In this document: positions 23,430 through 35,448 of the stretch, piece after piece
Layout: every line of letters starts with the position of its first letter
Numbering within the stretch: position 1 is the stretch's first letter
Assembly: GCA_963691655.1 (NCBI GenBank)
Contig: OY829330.1
Coordinates: 17,602,182 to 17,666,181, forward strand
Source: Toxonevra muliebris
Lineage: Eukaryota > Arthropoda > Insecta > Diptera > Pallopteridae
Reading direction: 5' to 3'
DNA length: 64,000 nt
Notes under the pieces: model-generated
Told to the model about the DNA's origin: nothing
Seen by the model: only the letters and a program-made list of their open reading frames with translations
Databases searched by the model: none
Translations under genes and position numbers: made by a program

Positions 23430-23495
23430 TAGGTCGAGCTTGGCTCTGATTCGTACGCAGGTCAACCGACGTTCAAATCTCGGCAATCAAAATTT
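23430..23495 (+). repeat. Weak tRNA-like sequence
   Basis: GTTCAAATCTCGGC resembles a B-box/T-arm, and the upstream bases vaguely resemble a tRNA body. Pairing of the acceptor and anticodon is poor. Confidence 0.25.
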
Positions 23496-24897
23496 TTTGC
23501 TATTTATTTGTTTATTATAGCGGCAGTGTCTTTTTAAATATTAGATGTATTAAAAGCAAAATTTCGCATTTCCAAAAGATACAAATTTTCCTACAAAATA
23601 AAAACAAATACTCGTTTCTCTATAACCAATTTGGCACTGGTTTCTATAGTCCGTAATTGTTTGCAGGGATATTATCTACTACAAATACTAAGATACGACA
23701 CACAGTACAACGACGACAACGACAACTCATTAGTGAAGTGTATACAGCTTTTATTATTTTTGTTGTTGATATGTTTGGTTGGCTGACTTTGTTCACTGGA
23801 TAAAATTTTCTACACTAAGAAATCAACGTGATCAACTAAATACAATTAAGCTTGTTAGAAATGGGTAAATGAAGGGATGTGGTTTGGGAATAGTATAACC
23901 AATGAAATTGTAGCTTGTTTTATTATACTACACATGATATATGGTAGTTTTAAGATATTTATATATGCAATGGGGGGATTTAGAAATTTTAAACGCGGAT
24001 CCGAATGGAAATTTTCGTTGGATGAAATAAAAAACAACGCTCAACAACCCAAAAATTCTTTCAATCTTTGTTATATAATTCTGATTCCAACTACATTTAC
24101 AGAATCAGAAAATTCAAAAAATTACAATCTTAATAAACTAAATTATATTACCTATAATCCTACGTGCTTTAATTTTTAAAAAATTACCGCTATCTTCAAA
24201 ATCCTAACGGGTGACTTTAAAAATTCGTAAAAAAAAGTACCAAATGGTCACTTAAGGCGCCAAGGGTGGCTTTCTGTTTATTTGTATCAAAAAACTGGGC
24301 ACACCATTTGTTTAAGCGGTCTATTTTAAATAGGAGTCGATATCTGAAATTCTTTTATGTGCAAGATAAATGTTTTTTTCATACAAGATCCCAAACCCGT
24401 TGTAAAACATCCTTTTAAATCACGCTTTTCGGAGTAGCGCATCCAGTTTTCACAAATTTAAATTTTTTTTTTTTCATTTTGTTTGGTTTTTAGCACCCTA
24501 TTTTCATATTCTGCTGTCGCAAAGAAGATCTGAAATACTTTAGCAAAATGTATGGAGCAAATAAGCCATCTAATGTACATATATGGTGACTGTCAAACTT
24601 AACTTTCGTACCGGAAGGTGAAGTGTGGTGAATGGCACCCCGAAAGTATGTTGTATTATTACTATTTTATTTGTCAGTGATATGCGTAACGTGAACCCCT
24701 CTTAATGCTAAGCTTTTTATTTAACATTGACCACTCTAAAACGTGAAAAAGACCAGGTTAAAGCCCCTTTATTGTTTTAATTTTTATGAGCTTGGGAATA
24801 CCCTAATCATGACAAATGCTTAGAGTGCAAAGGTGCTAAGTCCATTTTTTTCAATTTTACAGGAGAGACAAACAACTTTCCAACATTTTTTACTATA
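23496..24897. other. Gene-free stretch
   Basis: A 100-codon frame at 23877-24179 begins in AT-rich sequence and resembles no known family. No transposon end was recognised. Confidence 0.45.
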
Positions 24898-25140
24898 GGT
24901 TAGGTTGGAGTGGCTGTCGAAAGACATACTTAGGCCTGAACGGGCCATTGTCATACCACATAGTTGGACCCACAGTTTAACGCCGCTTCCGAACGGTGGT
25001 GTGGCAATTTTTTTTATCAGCTTGGTGGTTTTGCCATTACCAACTAAGATGTGTACTTGTACCACCAGACGAAGGTGGAAATCGAACCGGAATCTCCCGA
25101 ATGAAAGTCTAGTGCTCTACCCACTAAACTATAGAGGTCG
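24898..25140 (-). mobile_element. tRNA-derived SINE (near full length)
   Basis: On the minus strand it begins at about 25140 with a tRNA-like head. This has a perfect A-box (TAGTTTAGTGG), the GGTAGAGCACTAGACTTTCA stretch and a B-box with one mismatch (GGTTCGATTTCC). A unique body of about 170 bp follows, and it ends GCCACTCCAACCTAACC. The 3' half matches the SINE insertion at 19278-19399, and the middle matches 32895-32965. The head resembles lysine or glutamate tRNAs, but the parent is uncertain. Its internal Pol III promoter looks largely intact. Confidence 0.8.
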
Positions 25141-25394
25141 CTTTTTTTTTTGTTTTTTTGTTTTAATATAATATTGCTAAAATATTACAGCACAATTGAT
25201 TGAAATGAATAATTTTCTATTTTTTTTTTTTTGTGACCCAGTAGCAGCGTGTGTATTTTAAAGCTGCGGACTTAGCACTTTGCGTATCAATATCTAACAA
25301 AAATTAAACATGATATAAGTACATAAATCTTTCTGCAAACGATGTATTTTTAATTTCTCTTGCTGCATCCAAAATTTAATTTTTCATAAAAAAG

Positions 25395-25434
25395 TTGAGA
25401 GCGTAGAAACTTCTTATTTTTTTATACGCTCTCA
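25395..25434. repeat. Small hairpin TTGAGAGCGTA
   Basis: An 11-bp perfect inverted repeat (25395-25405 and 25424-25434). The same TTGAGAGCGTA string occurs in dispersed repeat family F at 32328-32340. Confidence 0.5.
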
Positions 25435-25559
25435 ATTCAAGACAGCGAAAAACTTGCTTTAAAAAAACGAAAAGAGAGTTGGTTGGTGATGCAATCACTT
25501 CCAATAGATCTCTTTATAGAGCAAACGGCTCCCATAAACACGTTGATGTTAAGGTTAAG

Positions 25560-26530
25560 GGAACCGGGGCGTTAGAAAGAAAGAACCTTCGGCCATGAAA
25601 GCCAGCTCTTATCGCAGGGCGATAAATAGCCAACAAAAAATATTACAACATTCCAACCGTGACTATCAATTAGAATTCACGGTAAATTTGTTTTCCAGAA
25701 GAAATGAGGCAATGCCCACGGTATTTAAGGACAGATCAAAGATGGACTATGGCGTTGGAGCATCAATTTTCGCGAAGGGACCAGACAATAATAAGTCAAT
25801 CCAATTCTCTTGTTCAGCGAGTGTATTGCAGGCGGCAATGTTAGCAATTAGGGAGGCGTATATGATGGTTGATAACTTCTGAACGTATACCACTGTGTTA
25901 TCGCTTAGCTAAGCTACATTCATGGCTCTTAATTCGGTCGTCACATCTAATCTAGTAAAATAGTGCAGGGAGAATCTTACGAAACTAACCCGACAGCACA
26001 AAGTTACTCTAATATGAGCCCCGGACATCGTAACATAAAGGACAACAAAAAGGCAGACGAGCTGGCCTGGAAGAATTTTACCTTTTAGGAATCTAAGCTC
26101 AGTCAAGAAAAAAAAATCTCGTGAGAGCCAATTGTAGATAGAATACACTAACGATAAGATAATAACAAAATAATTAATGAGACTAATACTAGGCACAATA
26201 CTTAGTAGAAGCCCAAAGTTCCCTAGAGGAGTAAAAGGAAAAACAAAACAAAAAACTGTCTGCAGGACTACGATCTGCCAGTCCAACTATAATTGAGCAA
26301 TGACAACTTATCAGAAAGGATATCTCAAGACTTGTTACTGGACTTGTTAGATTTTTCGCATAAAGTCGAATAAGGCGAAGCGTGTTTAAGTTGTGAAATT
26401 CGTCGAAACGCCGCAATTCTGCTTAACCAACGTCTTTGCTTCTATTGCATAGGCATCGATTCTGTGCTTTTACACATACCTAACGCGCCTAAAGCTTAAA
26501 CCAACAACGGACTATTGGGCTCAAATATAA
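25560..26530 (+). pseudogene. LINE RNase H and 3' end relic
   Basis: The frame from 25595 reads FKDRSKMDYGVGASIFAKG (the RNase H start, TDGSKMxxGVGAG in intact relatives). AAMLAIREAYMMV follows, containing the conserved Glu helix. Further on, a shifted frame reads VTLI...GH-RNIKDNKKADELAWK, the last RNase H helix with its conserved Asp. The end (about 26400-26520) has TCGTCGAAACG and CAACGGACTATTGGGCTC, like 3' ends of R1/LOA/I-type insect LINEs, in my recollection. The first catalytic Asp is present but the threonine before it has changed, and stops interrupt the frame. Confidence 0.65.
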
Positions 26531-28204
26531 CTACTACTATTACGGCATAACAGCCCTTTGAGGGCCCCTACATATTATTTGTTATTGTTAATGTTTTTGG
26601 CATAATGATTTGTTATATTTCCAACATTCAAATGCGAATTGTGCTGCTTTAAAGCTATTAAAATATTTTATCATATGCTTGTATTTTTGTTATCAAAACT
26701 TGTACAGTTCCATAAGTTGAAAGAGCTCCAATTCAAAAAAAAAGTTTTACCGTTTTGTAAAACTATAAGCTCATATGCTTCAATATGTTGTTATTCTTCT
26801 CAGTAGAAAAAAATTTTGAGGAAGCACCACAAAAGGTAATTGTGCATTTCCTTTGTAGCTACCTACCATCATACATATAATCCCATCCATACATCCATCC
26901 ATCCATTCAACCCGGCAAGGAATCTTACATTAAATACATCACTCTTCACTGACCTTATAGGCACAACTTGTTGCATATAGTGTGCATGAGTATATAGTAT
27001 AAACAATTAAAATAAAGTTGGGTTTACGAACTTTTCAAACTAAGTATAGTACAATTAAACAATTAAATTCTAATTCGTTCAACAAAAATTTTAAATTTCC
27101 TACGAAATATTGCTACGTACTCACACAAACACACACACACACACCTTTTACTAATTACAGCGAAGAGTTAATTTTTTATGTGAAATTATCGTAAAATTGG
27201 CAAATCATAATTGCTGTGGCGTGGCACATCATAGTGTTGCCAAATTTGTGAAATTTTCCCCCGCAAAAAAATTCTGGATTTACACGCACGTTGTTCGTTG
27301 CTGCACATTCGTGGTTTCATGAAGTTGGAAATGAAAAACGTGGCAATGTATGATACCAACAACGAATAATTATACGTTAATCGAACTATGAATAAAAAAA
27401 TCAAAATTTATTAAATTTTTACCCAAAAATAAAAAAGCTTTCTGATATTCAACAAGTTATTTCAATCAAAAAGAGGTTTCGACAAAATTCTTATCTTCAA
27501 AAGGCAAGGAAGGTTCAGGCAAATTTTAAATTAACTCCATACCCTGACCAAATGGGCAATTTTCTATGGGATTGCCTTGGAAAAATTTAATAAATTATCG
27601 ATCTCAGAGTGAAGCGCCGAATCAATTTAGCTTCTTCAGTTTCATTGTTATTGCAACAACCTTTAAAAATATTGAAGCATCTCCAAAGAAAAATATATCA
27701 CTTTTTTTGTGCCTCCTACACGTGGTGGCAACTCTGGTTGACTCGTATTGGGTGCGTTTCTGTTCTCTTCTGCTTATCTGTTTTTTATTTCTTTCACTCT
27801 TTCGTTGTTTTTGATTTTTTTGTTAAAATAATGAGCCTGCGCTGTAGTCACTCATTCAGTTGAAGATACAAAAGAAGAGCGTATGCAGAATATGGTCTGC
27901 GTTGCTCCTTGGATAATAACACTGTACATCACCAATTGGAATTACATATGTTTTCTTATTTTCCATTTATATATAAATATATATACATATAGTTTTAAGT
28001 ACAGTTATTATGTTAAACTAGGGTTCATATTATGTCCAAAGAAATATTGATAGGGTTTTTAACAAAAAAAAAAAATTAAATTATGTCTTGAACTTTGCAT
28101 GGAAGGTGGGCGTGTTTGTAGTTTAATTTCAAAAATAACACAAGATGTGAACATAGTTTTTATAGTTTTGAATGGTTTTGGGGTAGACATGATTATAAAA
28201 GGAT
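26531..28204. other. Gene-free stretch
   Basis: CATC-type repeats occur at about 26880-26905 and a CA repeat at 27128-27144. Frames at 27566-27863 are hydrophobic but overlap each other in two frames and match nothing. Confidence 0.45.
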
Positions 28205-28280
28205 TTCGGTCATCGTTGCGTAATGGTTAATGTGCTGGACTGCAATGCAAGGTACTCTGGCTTGATGCGCGCTACGATCA
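28205..28280 (+). repeat. tRNA-like sequence (SINE-like head)
   Basis: GCGTAATGGTTAATGTGCTG resembles an A-box/D-arm, and CTGGACTGCAATGCAAGG an anticodon arm with GCA-like content. The B-box is degraded (GGCTTGATGCGC). It is probably a worn tRNA-derived repeat. Confidence 0.4.
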
Positions 28281-29084
28281 AAAATCAATGACAACGGCAA
28301 ACCTCCATGAGTTAAAAATACCTTCCATTCGTGTGCAGGAAATAAAGCGAAAAATTCGATTTAGGAGAACAAGAAAATTATCCATTTCATAATAGGAACA
28401 ACATTTTCATCTACGGAAGAAAAAACGAAAATGAGTCCCTTCTACACTCGTCACAAGATGTGATAGCATACTTTACGCATTGTTGTTTACTTCATTATAT
28501 AAGTTTTCGTTTTTAAGTTCCTAAAAGTGCAACCATGGGATTTTCAAATTTTTCATTTTCTCTTTTCAATGCATTTTGTTCGCTTTTTGCATGTCTACAT
28601 CGCCTAATGTTAATATTATTTGACAATAAACTATGCAATGAAACAATACAATAAATAAAAACAATTTTTGTTATGTTCCACTATTCTATTGATATGTAAG
28701 TATATTCCACAAGCCGTTTTTGATACAGAAATTATGTGTTGCATAGTTTTAGGCTTAAAGAAAAAAAAATATATAATAAAACACACACGTGACATTTGAT
28801 TTTAAATTCTATCAATCCACTCCACCATAAATTTTTCTTTAGCCCCGAGTAAAAATGTTCGAAGTGGAATACAAATGCACACATAATAAAATATGAAAGT
28901 TCCTACTCTGCCTTTTTTTCTCATAACATATCGAATTGCATTATCGGTTGAAAGCAAATTCCTGCGGTTTTCCGGTAAATCTTTCCGTAATATTCGTTGA
29001 AAAATACAAACATACCTACCTCTTTAAATAACTTAATGAAAATTTTAAACAAATATCTAGTATTTTTCATTTGAAATGGTAAAC
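28281..29084. other. Gene-free stretch
   Basis: AT-rich; no features were recognised. Confidence 0.5.
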
Positions 29085-29296
29085 TGACAGGCTGAAAGCA
29101 AATACGAAGTAAAAAATAGTAGCTGGCGAAAATGACTTAAAAATTTATCTGAGCAAAGACAGAAAAAAAATTAAGGGATGCGGAGTACAATAACTCCGGC
29201 TGAGCTCAAATTTTTGTTTCGTTTTTGCGCTCAAACTTTTTTAATATATTTTCGCTAGCTACAATTTTTTACTTCGTATTTGCTTTTAGCCTATCA
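29085..29296. mobile_element. MITE with long inverted repeats (AGGCTGAAAGCAAATACGAA)
   Basis: The left arm from 29085 and the reverse complement of the sequence ending at 29296 match over about 55-60 bp, with a core GCAAATACGAAGTAAAAAAT. Total length is about 212 bp, non-coding. A target duplication was not resolved. Confidence 0.7.
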
Positions 29297-29700
29297 ATTA
29301 TAAATTATAAATAAAAATATTTTTATATTTATTTTTTCTTTTTAATTAATTAATTTATTTTTAATTTGTACGTACATATTATATCACTCGCTCTAAAATC
29401 AAATTGTTAAAATCATTACATTGTTTAGTACTTAAATAAGATAATTTTTTATACATCTTTGTACTAAAGTTTCTTTCTTCTTTCTTAAATAAATAAATAA
29501 ATTGATCAAGAGGAAATAACAAAATTTACTTAAAAATTTAAATTTGATTTTTCACAAACTACACAACAATAAGCAAACTTTAGCAAAAATGTTTTTTATC
29601 CCTAAATTTCAAATTCCCATGTTTTCATATTCATTGAAAGTTTATTGTTCAGGATGTTGTATACGAGTATGTATGTATACTTTTTTGTACGGTTGGCCAT
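29297..29700. other. Gene-free AT-rich stretch
   Basis: Contains TTAATTAATTAATTTATTTT-like and AAATAAATAAAT runs. No gene was recognised. Confidence 0.5.
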
Positions 29701-29745
29701 AATTGGCGTAACTAGGTAGGGGCCTGGGGGGCACGCCCCCCATTC
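29701..29745 (+). repeat. Transposon-end-like repeat with G6/C6 hairpin
   Basis: GGCGTAACTAGGTAGGGGCC repeats the string at about 14725, and a GGGGGG-CACG-CCCCCC hairpin follows at 29726-29741. It resembles hAT ends of the CAGTGGCGTAACTAGG kind, but no partner end was found. Confidence 0.4.
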
Positions 29746-31755
29746 TGGCTCTGGTTCCCCCAGAAATAATTTGGCAAGAAAAGTCCATAGAAAATGATTA
29801 ATTTAAAGATCATATAAAAACTTGCATTCATTAAAAACAAACTTGAATATCTATGAAAAAAAGGAACAATTTTTGTTTACTTTCCGAGTTTTTGCTTTTG
29901 CAGCAAAAGCTATGATGAATACTTAATGCAGTAAAAGATTATTAGGTTCTACAACAAAATTTATAACATTTCCTTATTATTTTAGAGAACACTTATTTAT
30001 TATGCGGCGGTTATGCAAGCAATTTTTTGATTGTCCAACCAAAATTTTTGATGTGTAAACATCTTTTCACGTACCCGTACGGGGAAAAAATTTTACTTTT
30101 AATTGAAATCGTATTATGCTTGAGCTGTCCCGTTATAAAGACTTTGGTTAAGAGCTACCATGTTGCAGGAAAGGTTTTCAAATGTATCAATTATTAACAT
30201 TGAAAACAGATTTGCTAATGAAAAAATTGCAGCCGAAAATGTGTCAAATATATATTTTTTTTTTGGGGGGGGGGGGGCTTGGACACCTCAATAGGATAGG
30301 TCAATCTACATCCTTTAAAATGCATTTTTTATAACTTCTTTGAGTGTTGAAATGCCGTATATGAAACATCTAAAAAAAATTGCGTTTTAAAAATTTTCAA
30401 AATTTGATAAAAATTTCCGGTAACTGTTTTGAACAGTTTTGGGTTAACAGCCCAGAAGCCAATGATTCATTTAACCGCATGCGGCATACGGTGCGGAATT
30501 TATTGTTCTACTAAAGATCAATTCAAGTTTCTGTTATTTTTATTGTACTCGACTTTCCTCGGCCTCGTTATCGACTTCTGAAAATCAATATAGTCCATAC
30601 TCATACTGAGTTAAAGACTACAATGAAAAGCAGTAGTAATTCTTTGAGACTAGTTTTCATTTCTCAAAAACCGTATATAATTTGTGAGAAAATACTGATT
30701 AGCATAGGTTCAGATATGTAGGCGCACAATGATTTAAGAATTGAAACTTAATTGAATTATTTTAGCATAGTATATGTGCTGTAGAAATTAGTACGACCGT
30801 AGCATCATTTTTTTGTATTTATGTTAAACAGTGTAATCTATTTTAGTTATGAGTGAAAAGGCGTCTCAACAACTTCCGTTGCTGTATTGCTTAAATTACT
30901 TATAACGACGACATTGGTGTGGTTAGTTGGTGGTGGTGTCCAATGTGATTTGAAGTCATCGCCGCTGCTGCTTCATCTACATCTCTATCGTCGCTGTAGC
31001 CGCCGCGGCCCCGCTATTATCGCTTTCTGTTTCGGTTGTCGTTTTCACCCGCAATCACACCTTGCACATTTTCATATACATACGTACATACTTCCATACA
31101 TATATTCTGTTGAACGTACGTACAGGCATATGTACATATAAATACACACAGTATAAAACAACGATAATTACAATGAGATATTTCAAAAAAGAAAAAAAAA
31201 ACTACAAAAAAATGTTTGCCGTTCAAAAACTAACCGCAGCGAAAGTTATAGTACAACAACAAAAAAAAAATAAAAAATCAAGTCTCATTCTAAAATTACG
31301 AAAATTACTCAAAAGGCCAATTATCTGTTCTTTTTTTTTGTTTCTTGCTTTATTTTGAGTTAATCTCACTTAATTTCTTTTAGTTTGGTGTGGTTTTAAT
31401 TCCATACACATTTTTTTGCTTTGTTGTGTTCTTACCTTAATTCTACTACATTGTTGTTGTTGTGGCTCTAGAAGTTGCAGACATTTATATGTACAGGTCT
31501 ATATAGAATATGGGGCATTCCAGGCCGAATTGGGCGCGATTTTAACGCATGTCTTTAAATTTGAGTGTTCATTAAGGACCAAAAATAATTTTTGCAAGTT
31601 TTACAGCATTTATTTTAATTATTAACTTTTCGCTTAACCCTTTCTTGAAGGAAATTTGAACCAATAGAGCAAAATTGATTCCATATTCGCATTCTTCGAC
31701 CTTCATTTCATTGTAAAAAAGTTCTTAAAAACTTTCCATTGAAGATCTTAGCAAA
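29746..31755. other. Gene-free stretch; poly-G run at 30265-30277
   Basis: A run of 13 G follows a T tract. ACAT/TACG microsatellites lie at 31070-31145. Frames at 30887-31358 are low-complexity (TGG, CCG and CAT repeats) and not credible. Confidence 0.5.
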
Positions 31756-31935
31756 ACCACAGTAAAACTTGTGTTTTCAAAAAAGTAAACAAAAATTTAA
31801 AAATATGGAAAATCGTGTTCAAGTAAATAGTTTTTTCCCACAATATATTGAAAATTTTATGTATTTGGACAAATTCTGTAAAAATTGTGAGCGATTGAAA
31901 ATTAACAAAAAACAAAATTTTTCACTTTGATGCAC
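31756..31935 (+). repeat. Dispersed repeat family C, copy 2
   Basis: Matches the reverse complement of 11460-11640, with shared blocks AATCGTGTT, AAGTAAATAGTT and AATTGTGAGCGATTGAAAA. Confidence 0.55.
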
Positions 31936-32257
31936 TACAGTATCAGTTATCAAAAAAATATTTGTAAATTTCTTCAGCATCTAAAAAAAAGAATGGATAG
32001 TTTTTATAAAACCGTAAAAATAAATCTTATGACATTGGTGCCACCATCGTACTTGAGTCCACCCTAAATTAAGCACTCAAAATTTGCGCCAAAGTTAGAG
32101 CTATTAGTGTAATTTTTGGGATTTTAAAAAATGCCAACAAATTTTTATTAGTTCAAAATATGAAATTTATATAACCAACCAATAATAAGAAACTAAAAAT
32201 TTAATATAACTCTTTTTCAGCAATCAAAACATTGCTAGTATAACCCCAGCATTAAAG

Positions 32258-32450
32258 TCGATTCACCGACACAGTGTGGCATTATCTTCTCGTTTTCCTT
32301 TGATATGAAAATTTTTCGCTCTTGCAAATTGAGAGCGTAAGCGTAAATGCACCGTACTCTCTTTTACTAAGATAACTTAATTTTAATTTCTATGCGACAC
32401 AGTTTTGGCATGGAACTTACATTTTTGGAATATTTTTGTTTGCATCCTTT
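32258..32450 (+). repeat. Dispersed repeat family F, copy 1
   Basis: Shares GATTCACCGA, TTGAGAGC, ACTCTCTTTTA, GATAACTTAATTTTA and GGCATGGAACT, in the same order and orientation, with 62549-62722. Confidence 0.65.
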
Positions 32451-32834
32451 TAAATTAAAAACATTATGAGACTAAAAACTACATTTTTCGATGATGGAAA
32501 CATTTAAAGGTAAATAAAGGGATCCAAACACAGTTGCTGTATCGTACTGTAGCAAACTCTCTGTGTGAGAGATTGAAAGAAAAGAAAAAAATGTGACACG
32601 CTCGGTCGGAGAAATCCCAGCATTAGTATTTAAAGTTCATGTCAATTTTTTTCCCCGATACTCGGCGAATTTCAATATGCAAAAAAAAAAATTATAGAAT
32701 TCATCAGTAACGTAGCCAAGGAGGGAAACGGTATTAAAAGGAAGGGACGACAAAAAAGTCAGGCACTGCGATCTGTAAAATCTATTGTGCTAGTTCCTCA
32801 AGTTATGAAAGAAAGATAGACAAGAAATCATTCC

Positions 32835-32965
32835 CAAGCCGAGAACAGAACCCAGGTCTCCACAAGCAAGAGTCTGGCACTAGACCACAGTGGCGGTGAT
32901 TGAACCTACAGTTTAACACCGGTATGACAATTTGTTATCACTTGGTGGTTTTGCCATAGCCTAGA
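32835..32965 (-). mobile_element. SINE-related fragments
   Basis: The segment 32895-32965 (ACAGTTTAACACCGG...CTTGGTGGTTTTGCCAT) matches the body of the SINE at 24898-25140 in the same orientation. Next to it, 32835-32893 read on the minus strand is tRNA-like, with GTGGTCTAGTGCCAGACTC as an A-box region and a worn B-box, GGGTTCTGTTC. Their order suggests two pieces, or a rearranged copy, not one intact SINE. Confidence 0.6.
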
Positions 32966-33107
32966 TCCGGTTCAATTACAATTTTTATTTGGGATGGAAA
33001 GGGTTAATCATTGTGACAGCTATTTTCTTACAAAAATTAATTTTTTCTAGTCCAACAGGTGGTGTCTCGAACCAAATTTTGACGAAAAGAGAATATGACA
33101 CAAATTA

Positions 33108-33383
33108 TTGCCTTAGTTAAGGCAATGTCTTCTCGTCTAGAAGCACCTTTAACGATGTTCCGTGGTCCTGAAAATATTATCACTGAATGCAAGACTTCTT
33201 GGGCAAAAATTTACAGCCAGTTTCTGCTTTTATTTTTGTAAAAGCAACTCTGTTTTACGTAAAATGTCGTTAGAAAATATAACTCTGTTTTAGAGCTTCC
33301 ACACGATACAGCGTGAAATTTATTGTAATTTTTTTGATAGGTCTTAAGACAATGTCGTCTCGTCTAAAAGCAGCTTTAGTAAT
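33108..33383. repeat. Direct repeat pair with near-palindrome
   Basis: AAGGCAATGTCTTCTCGTCT with the following AGAAGCACCTTTA (33120-33153) recurs at 33348-33383 with several changes. At 33107-33126 ATTGCCTTAGTTAAGGCAAT is palindromic except for the two central bases. There is no coding signal. Confidence 0.5.
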
Positions 33384-33449
33384 AAAATACAAGGAAAATG
33401 CAAAAATATTCTGTAATAAAAATTTCAGTTTAAAAGTTTAAAGCCCACC

Positions 33450-34693
33450 TTAACCCTTTCGTTGTTTTTGGCTAATATAATGTACAAAAAAATGTTCATA
33501 TTTCACTACTTCTCATTTCAAACCTATCGGGAATTTTAAAAATACAAAATAATTTTTTAAATCAAGCATATTTTTTCTCTTTATAATTTAAGTTTGAGAA
33601 AAAACGGGAGTACAGTTTTTTTTATTTGATTTTGAAAAACAATCCAAATTGCATTTATGTGAATTTACGAAGTGAAGGTACTAAGTTTAAAATTTTGAGC
33701 CAGTACATAAACTTTTTTTTAACTATAATAGTTTAAAACGAAAGTTAAAACTCCATTTCATAATACAAAATTAATAACTTAAAAAAAAGTTTTTAAAAAA
33801 AATTGTTTTACATTCTTAAAAAAATTGTACATTATAGTGTACAAATTCACGTAACTCTAATGTACTTAATAATTTTTATTTACTATTGTGTGAAAAAGAC
33901 ATGAATGGTTGATGATTTTTGAATTATTTTCTGCGGGTGATAGTGTTGATTTGTTTTTTGTTCAATAAACGAAAAAATAACAAGGTTCTGAAAGTGAATG
34001 CTGATAGAACTCAAGAAAAAAAATTATACGGGTCTCGGCGTTTTAAAAGAATACGTCAAATTTTTTTTACGTAGGCCCAAAGTTTGCCCATTTCTAACAA
34101 ATTAAGTGTAATAAACCATAAGATGACTTGTTAGTTTTGCATCAGAACTTGTTTGTAGGTTCAGCAATTTATGGTAGAATTTTCCGTAGAATATTTTCTT
34201 CCTACATATTAACCCTTTGGCACCCATTATTAAGGGTATTTTTTGCCTTTTCCGAAAAATTTTATTTTTTGACCCATTACGAGGGTTGATAGGTCTATAG
34301 GTCACTAAACAACAAAAATCTGTATACTTGACTTTAATGAAAATAATCCCAAATTCCAAAAATGTTTAAAATTTTCATCTTTTATACCCAGTGATCAAGT
34401 GGGTTTTTAAAAGTATTTTCTAAACTAAAAGTTTATTTTACATTGCAAAATAAACCTTAGTTGTTTTTTCCACAAAAAAAACTCAAAAATTAAAATTTTT
34501 TCTCGAATTTTTACTTCTTTCATGCATTTTGGTCATTATAATGTACAAAATTCCAAAAGCTCTACAGCCTTTCCCAAAAACTTCTTTCATCATTTTGTTG
34601 GGTTTTGTTCTTAACAAAGTCCGAATCTACGAGTATAAAACTACAAAAAAATTTGTTTACCACCAAATAAAAAAGTTGAGAAGAAAGGGTTAA
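33450..34693. mobile_element. TTAA-flanked element (piggyBac-like, non-autonomous)
   Basis: TTAA occurs at both ends (33450-33453 and 34690-34693), directly followed by CCCTTTC on the left and preceded by GAAAGGG on the right. Total length is 1,244 bp. Inside, ATAATGTACA recurs near both ends (about 33476 and 34538), and a TGTACATTATAGTGTACA near-palindrome lies at about 33826. These could be subterminal transposase sites. TTAA duplication with a short CCCTTT inverted end is typical of piggyBac. No transposase is present. A second TTAACCC end (34209) suggests a nested element. Confidence 0.55.
34195..34350 (+). repeat. Dispersed repeat related to 7342-7640
   Basis: Starts TTAACCCTTTGGCACCC, then AGGGTATTTTTTG. 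It lies inside the TTAA-flanked element, and the same motif order is seen from 7349. Confidence 0.45.
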
Positions 34694-35204
34694 AAATATA
34701 GAGATCTGGAGGGGCAAGGAGTTTCTACTACTAATTAATTTGAAATGTAAAGTGCAAAACTGAATTCGAATTTTTCAAAAAGCATTTCAAAGCAAATTTG
34801 TTGAATTCTTAAACAAAACTAGCAACAATAACAATGGCAATTTGTTATACATACATACAAATATGTAGGTATGTATGTAGCACAGTGTATGGAGTGGCAT
34901 GATTGTTTTTAGATGCTTTTTACATGCTTTGAATAATCTTTTGATGATTTTTGTTTTTTGAAGCGCCTATTATATCTGACATCCGTCTGAAGCAAAACAG
35001 AAAAAAAAACAGAAGCAAAAACAAATGCAAAGAGCGCACATAAATACATACGTGTTTATGTACATATGTACAGAGGTATATCTTTTGCAATAATTCTAAA
35101 AAGAAATAACAACAAAAACTTTATGTGAAATGGACAATCAACGAGTTCATCAAAAAGCCAAAGCACCCAACCTAAAAATGCACACATTGACATACATACG
35201 TACA
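34694..35204. other. Gene-free stretch with TACATACA microsatellites
   Basis: Tetranucleotide runs at about 34850-34880 and 35040-35070. No gene was recognised. Confidence 0.5.
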
Positions 35205-35287
35205 TACCCTACGAGAAATTGAACCGGTTCTAGAACCTTTCACTGATTGATTCTTTAATTTAAAAACCTGCTCCAGGTTGCACTCTT

Positions 35288-35385
35288 TTATATGACATGA
35301 ACGTTTTTGACCCCAGATTCGTGTTCAGCATGGAAAATTTATTCAGAAACACTAGGAACCATCTTATTCGCAAAACTCATATAGT
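35288..35385 (-). repeat. Dispersed repeat family G, copy 1
   Basis: The reverse complement (TTTTGCGAATAAGATGGTTC...AATTTTCCATGCTGAACA) matches 38762-38866. A tRNA A-box-like string, GTGGCTCAGTGGATAAGCAC (35384-35410, minus), is attached. Confidence 0.55.
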
Positions 35386-35448
35386 GCTTATCCACTGAGC
35401 CACATGAGCATTATTTTACGATAAATTTTAAAGTAGTATGAAAAGAAT

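Noticed and set aside
25909..26416. Two minus-strand frames of 125 and 75 codons
   Set aside because: They are antisense shadows of the decayed LINE RNase H/3' region read on the plus strand.
28205..28280. Functional tRNA-Cys gene
   Set aside because: The T-arm/B-box is degraded and the acceptor does not pair.
30887..31358. Overlapping plus-strand frames
   Set aside because: They arise from TGG, CCG and CAT/TACA simple repeats.
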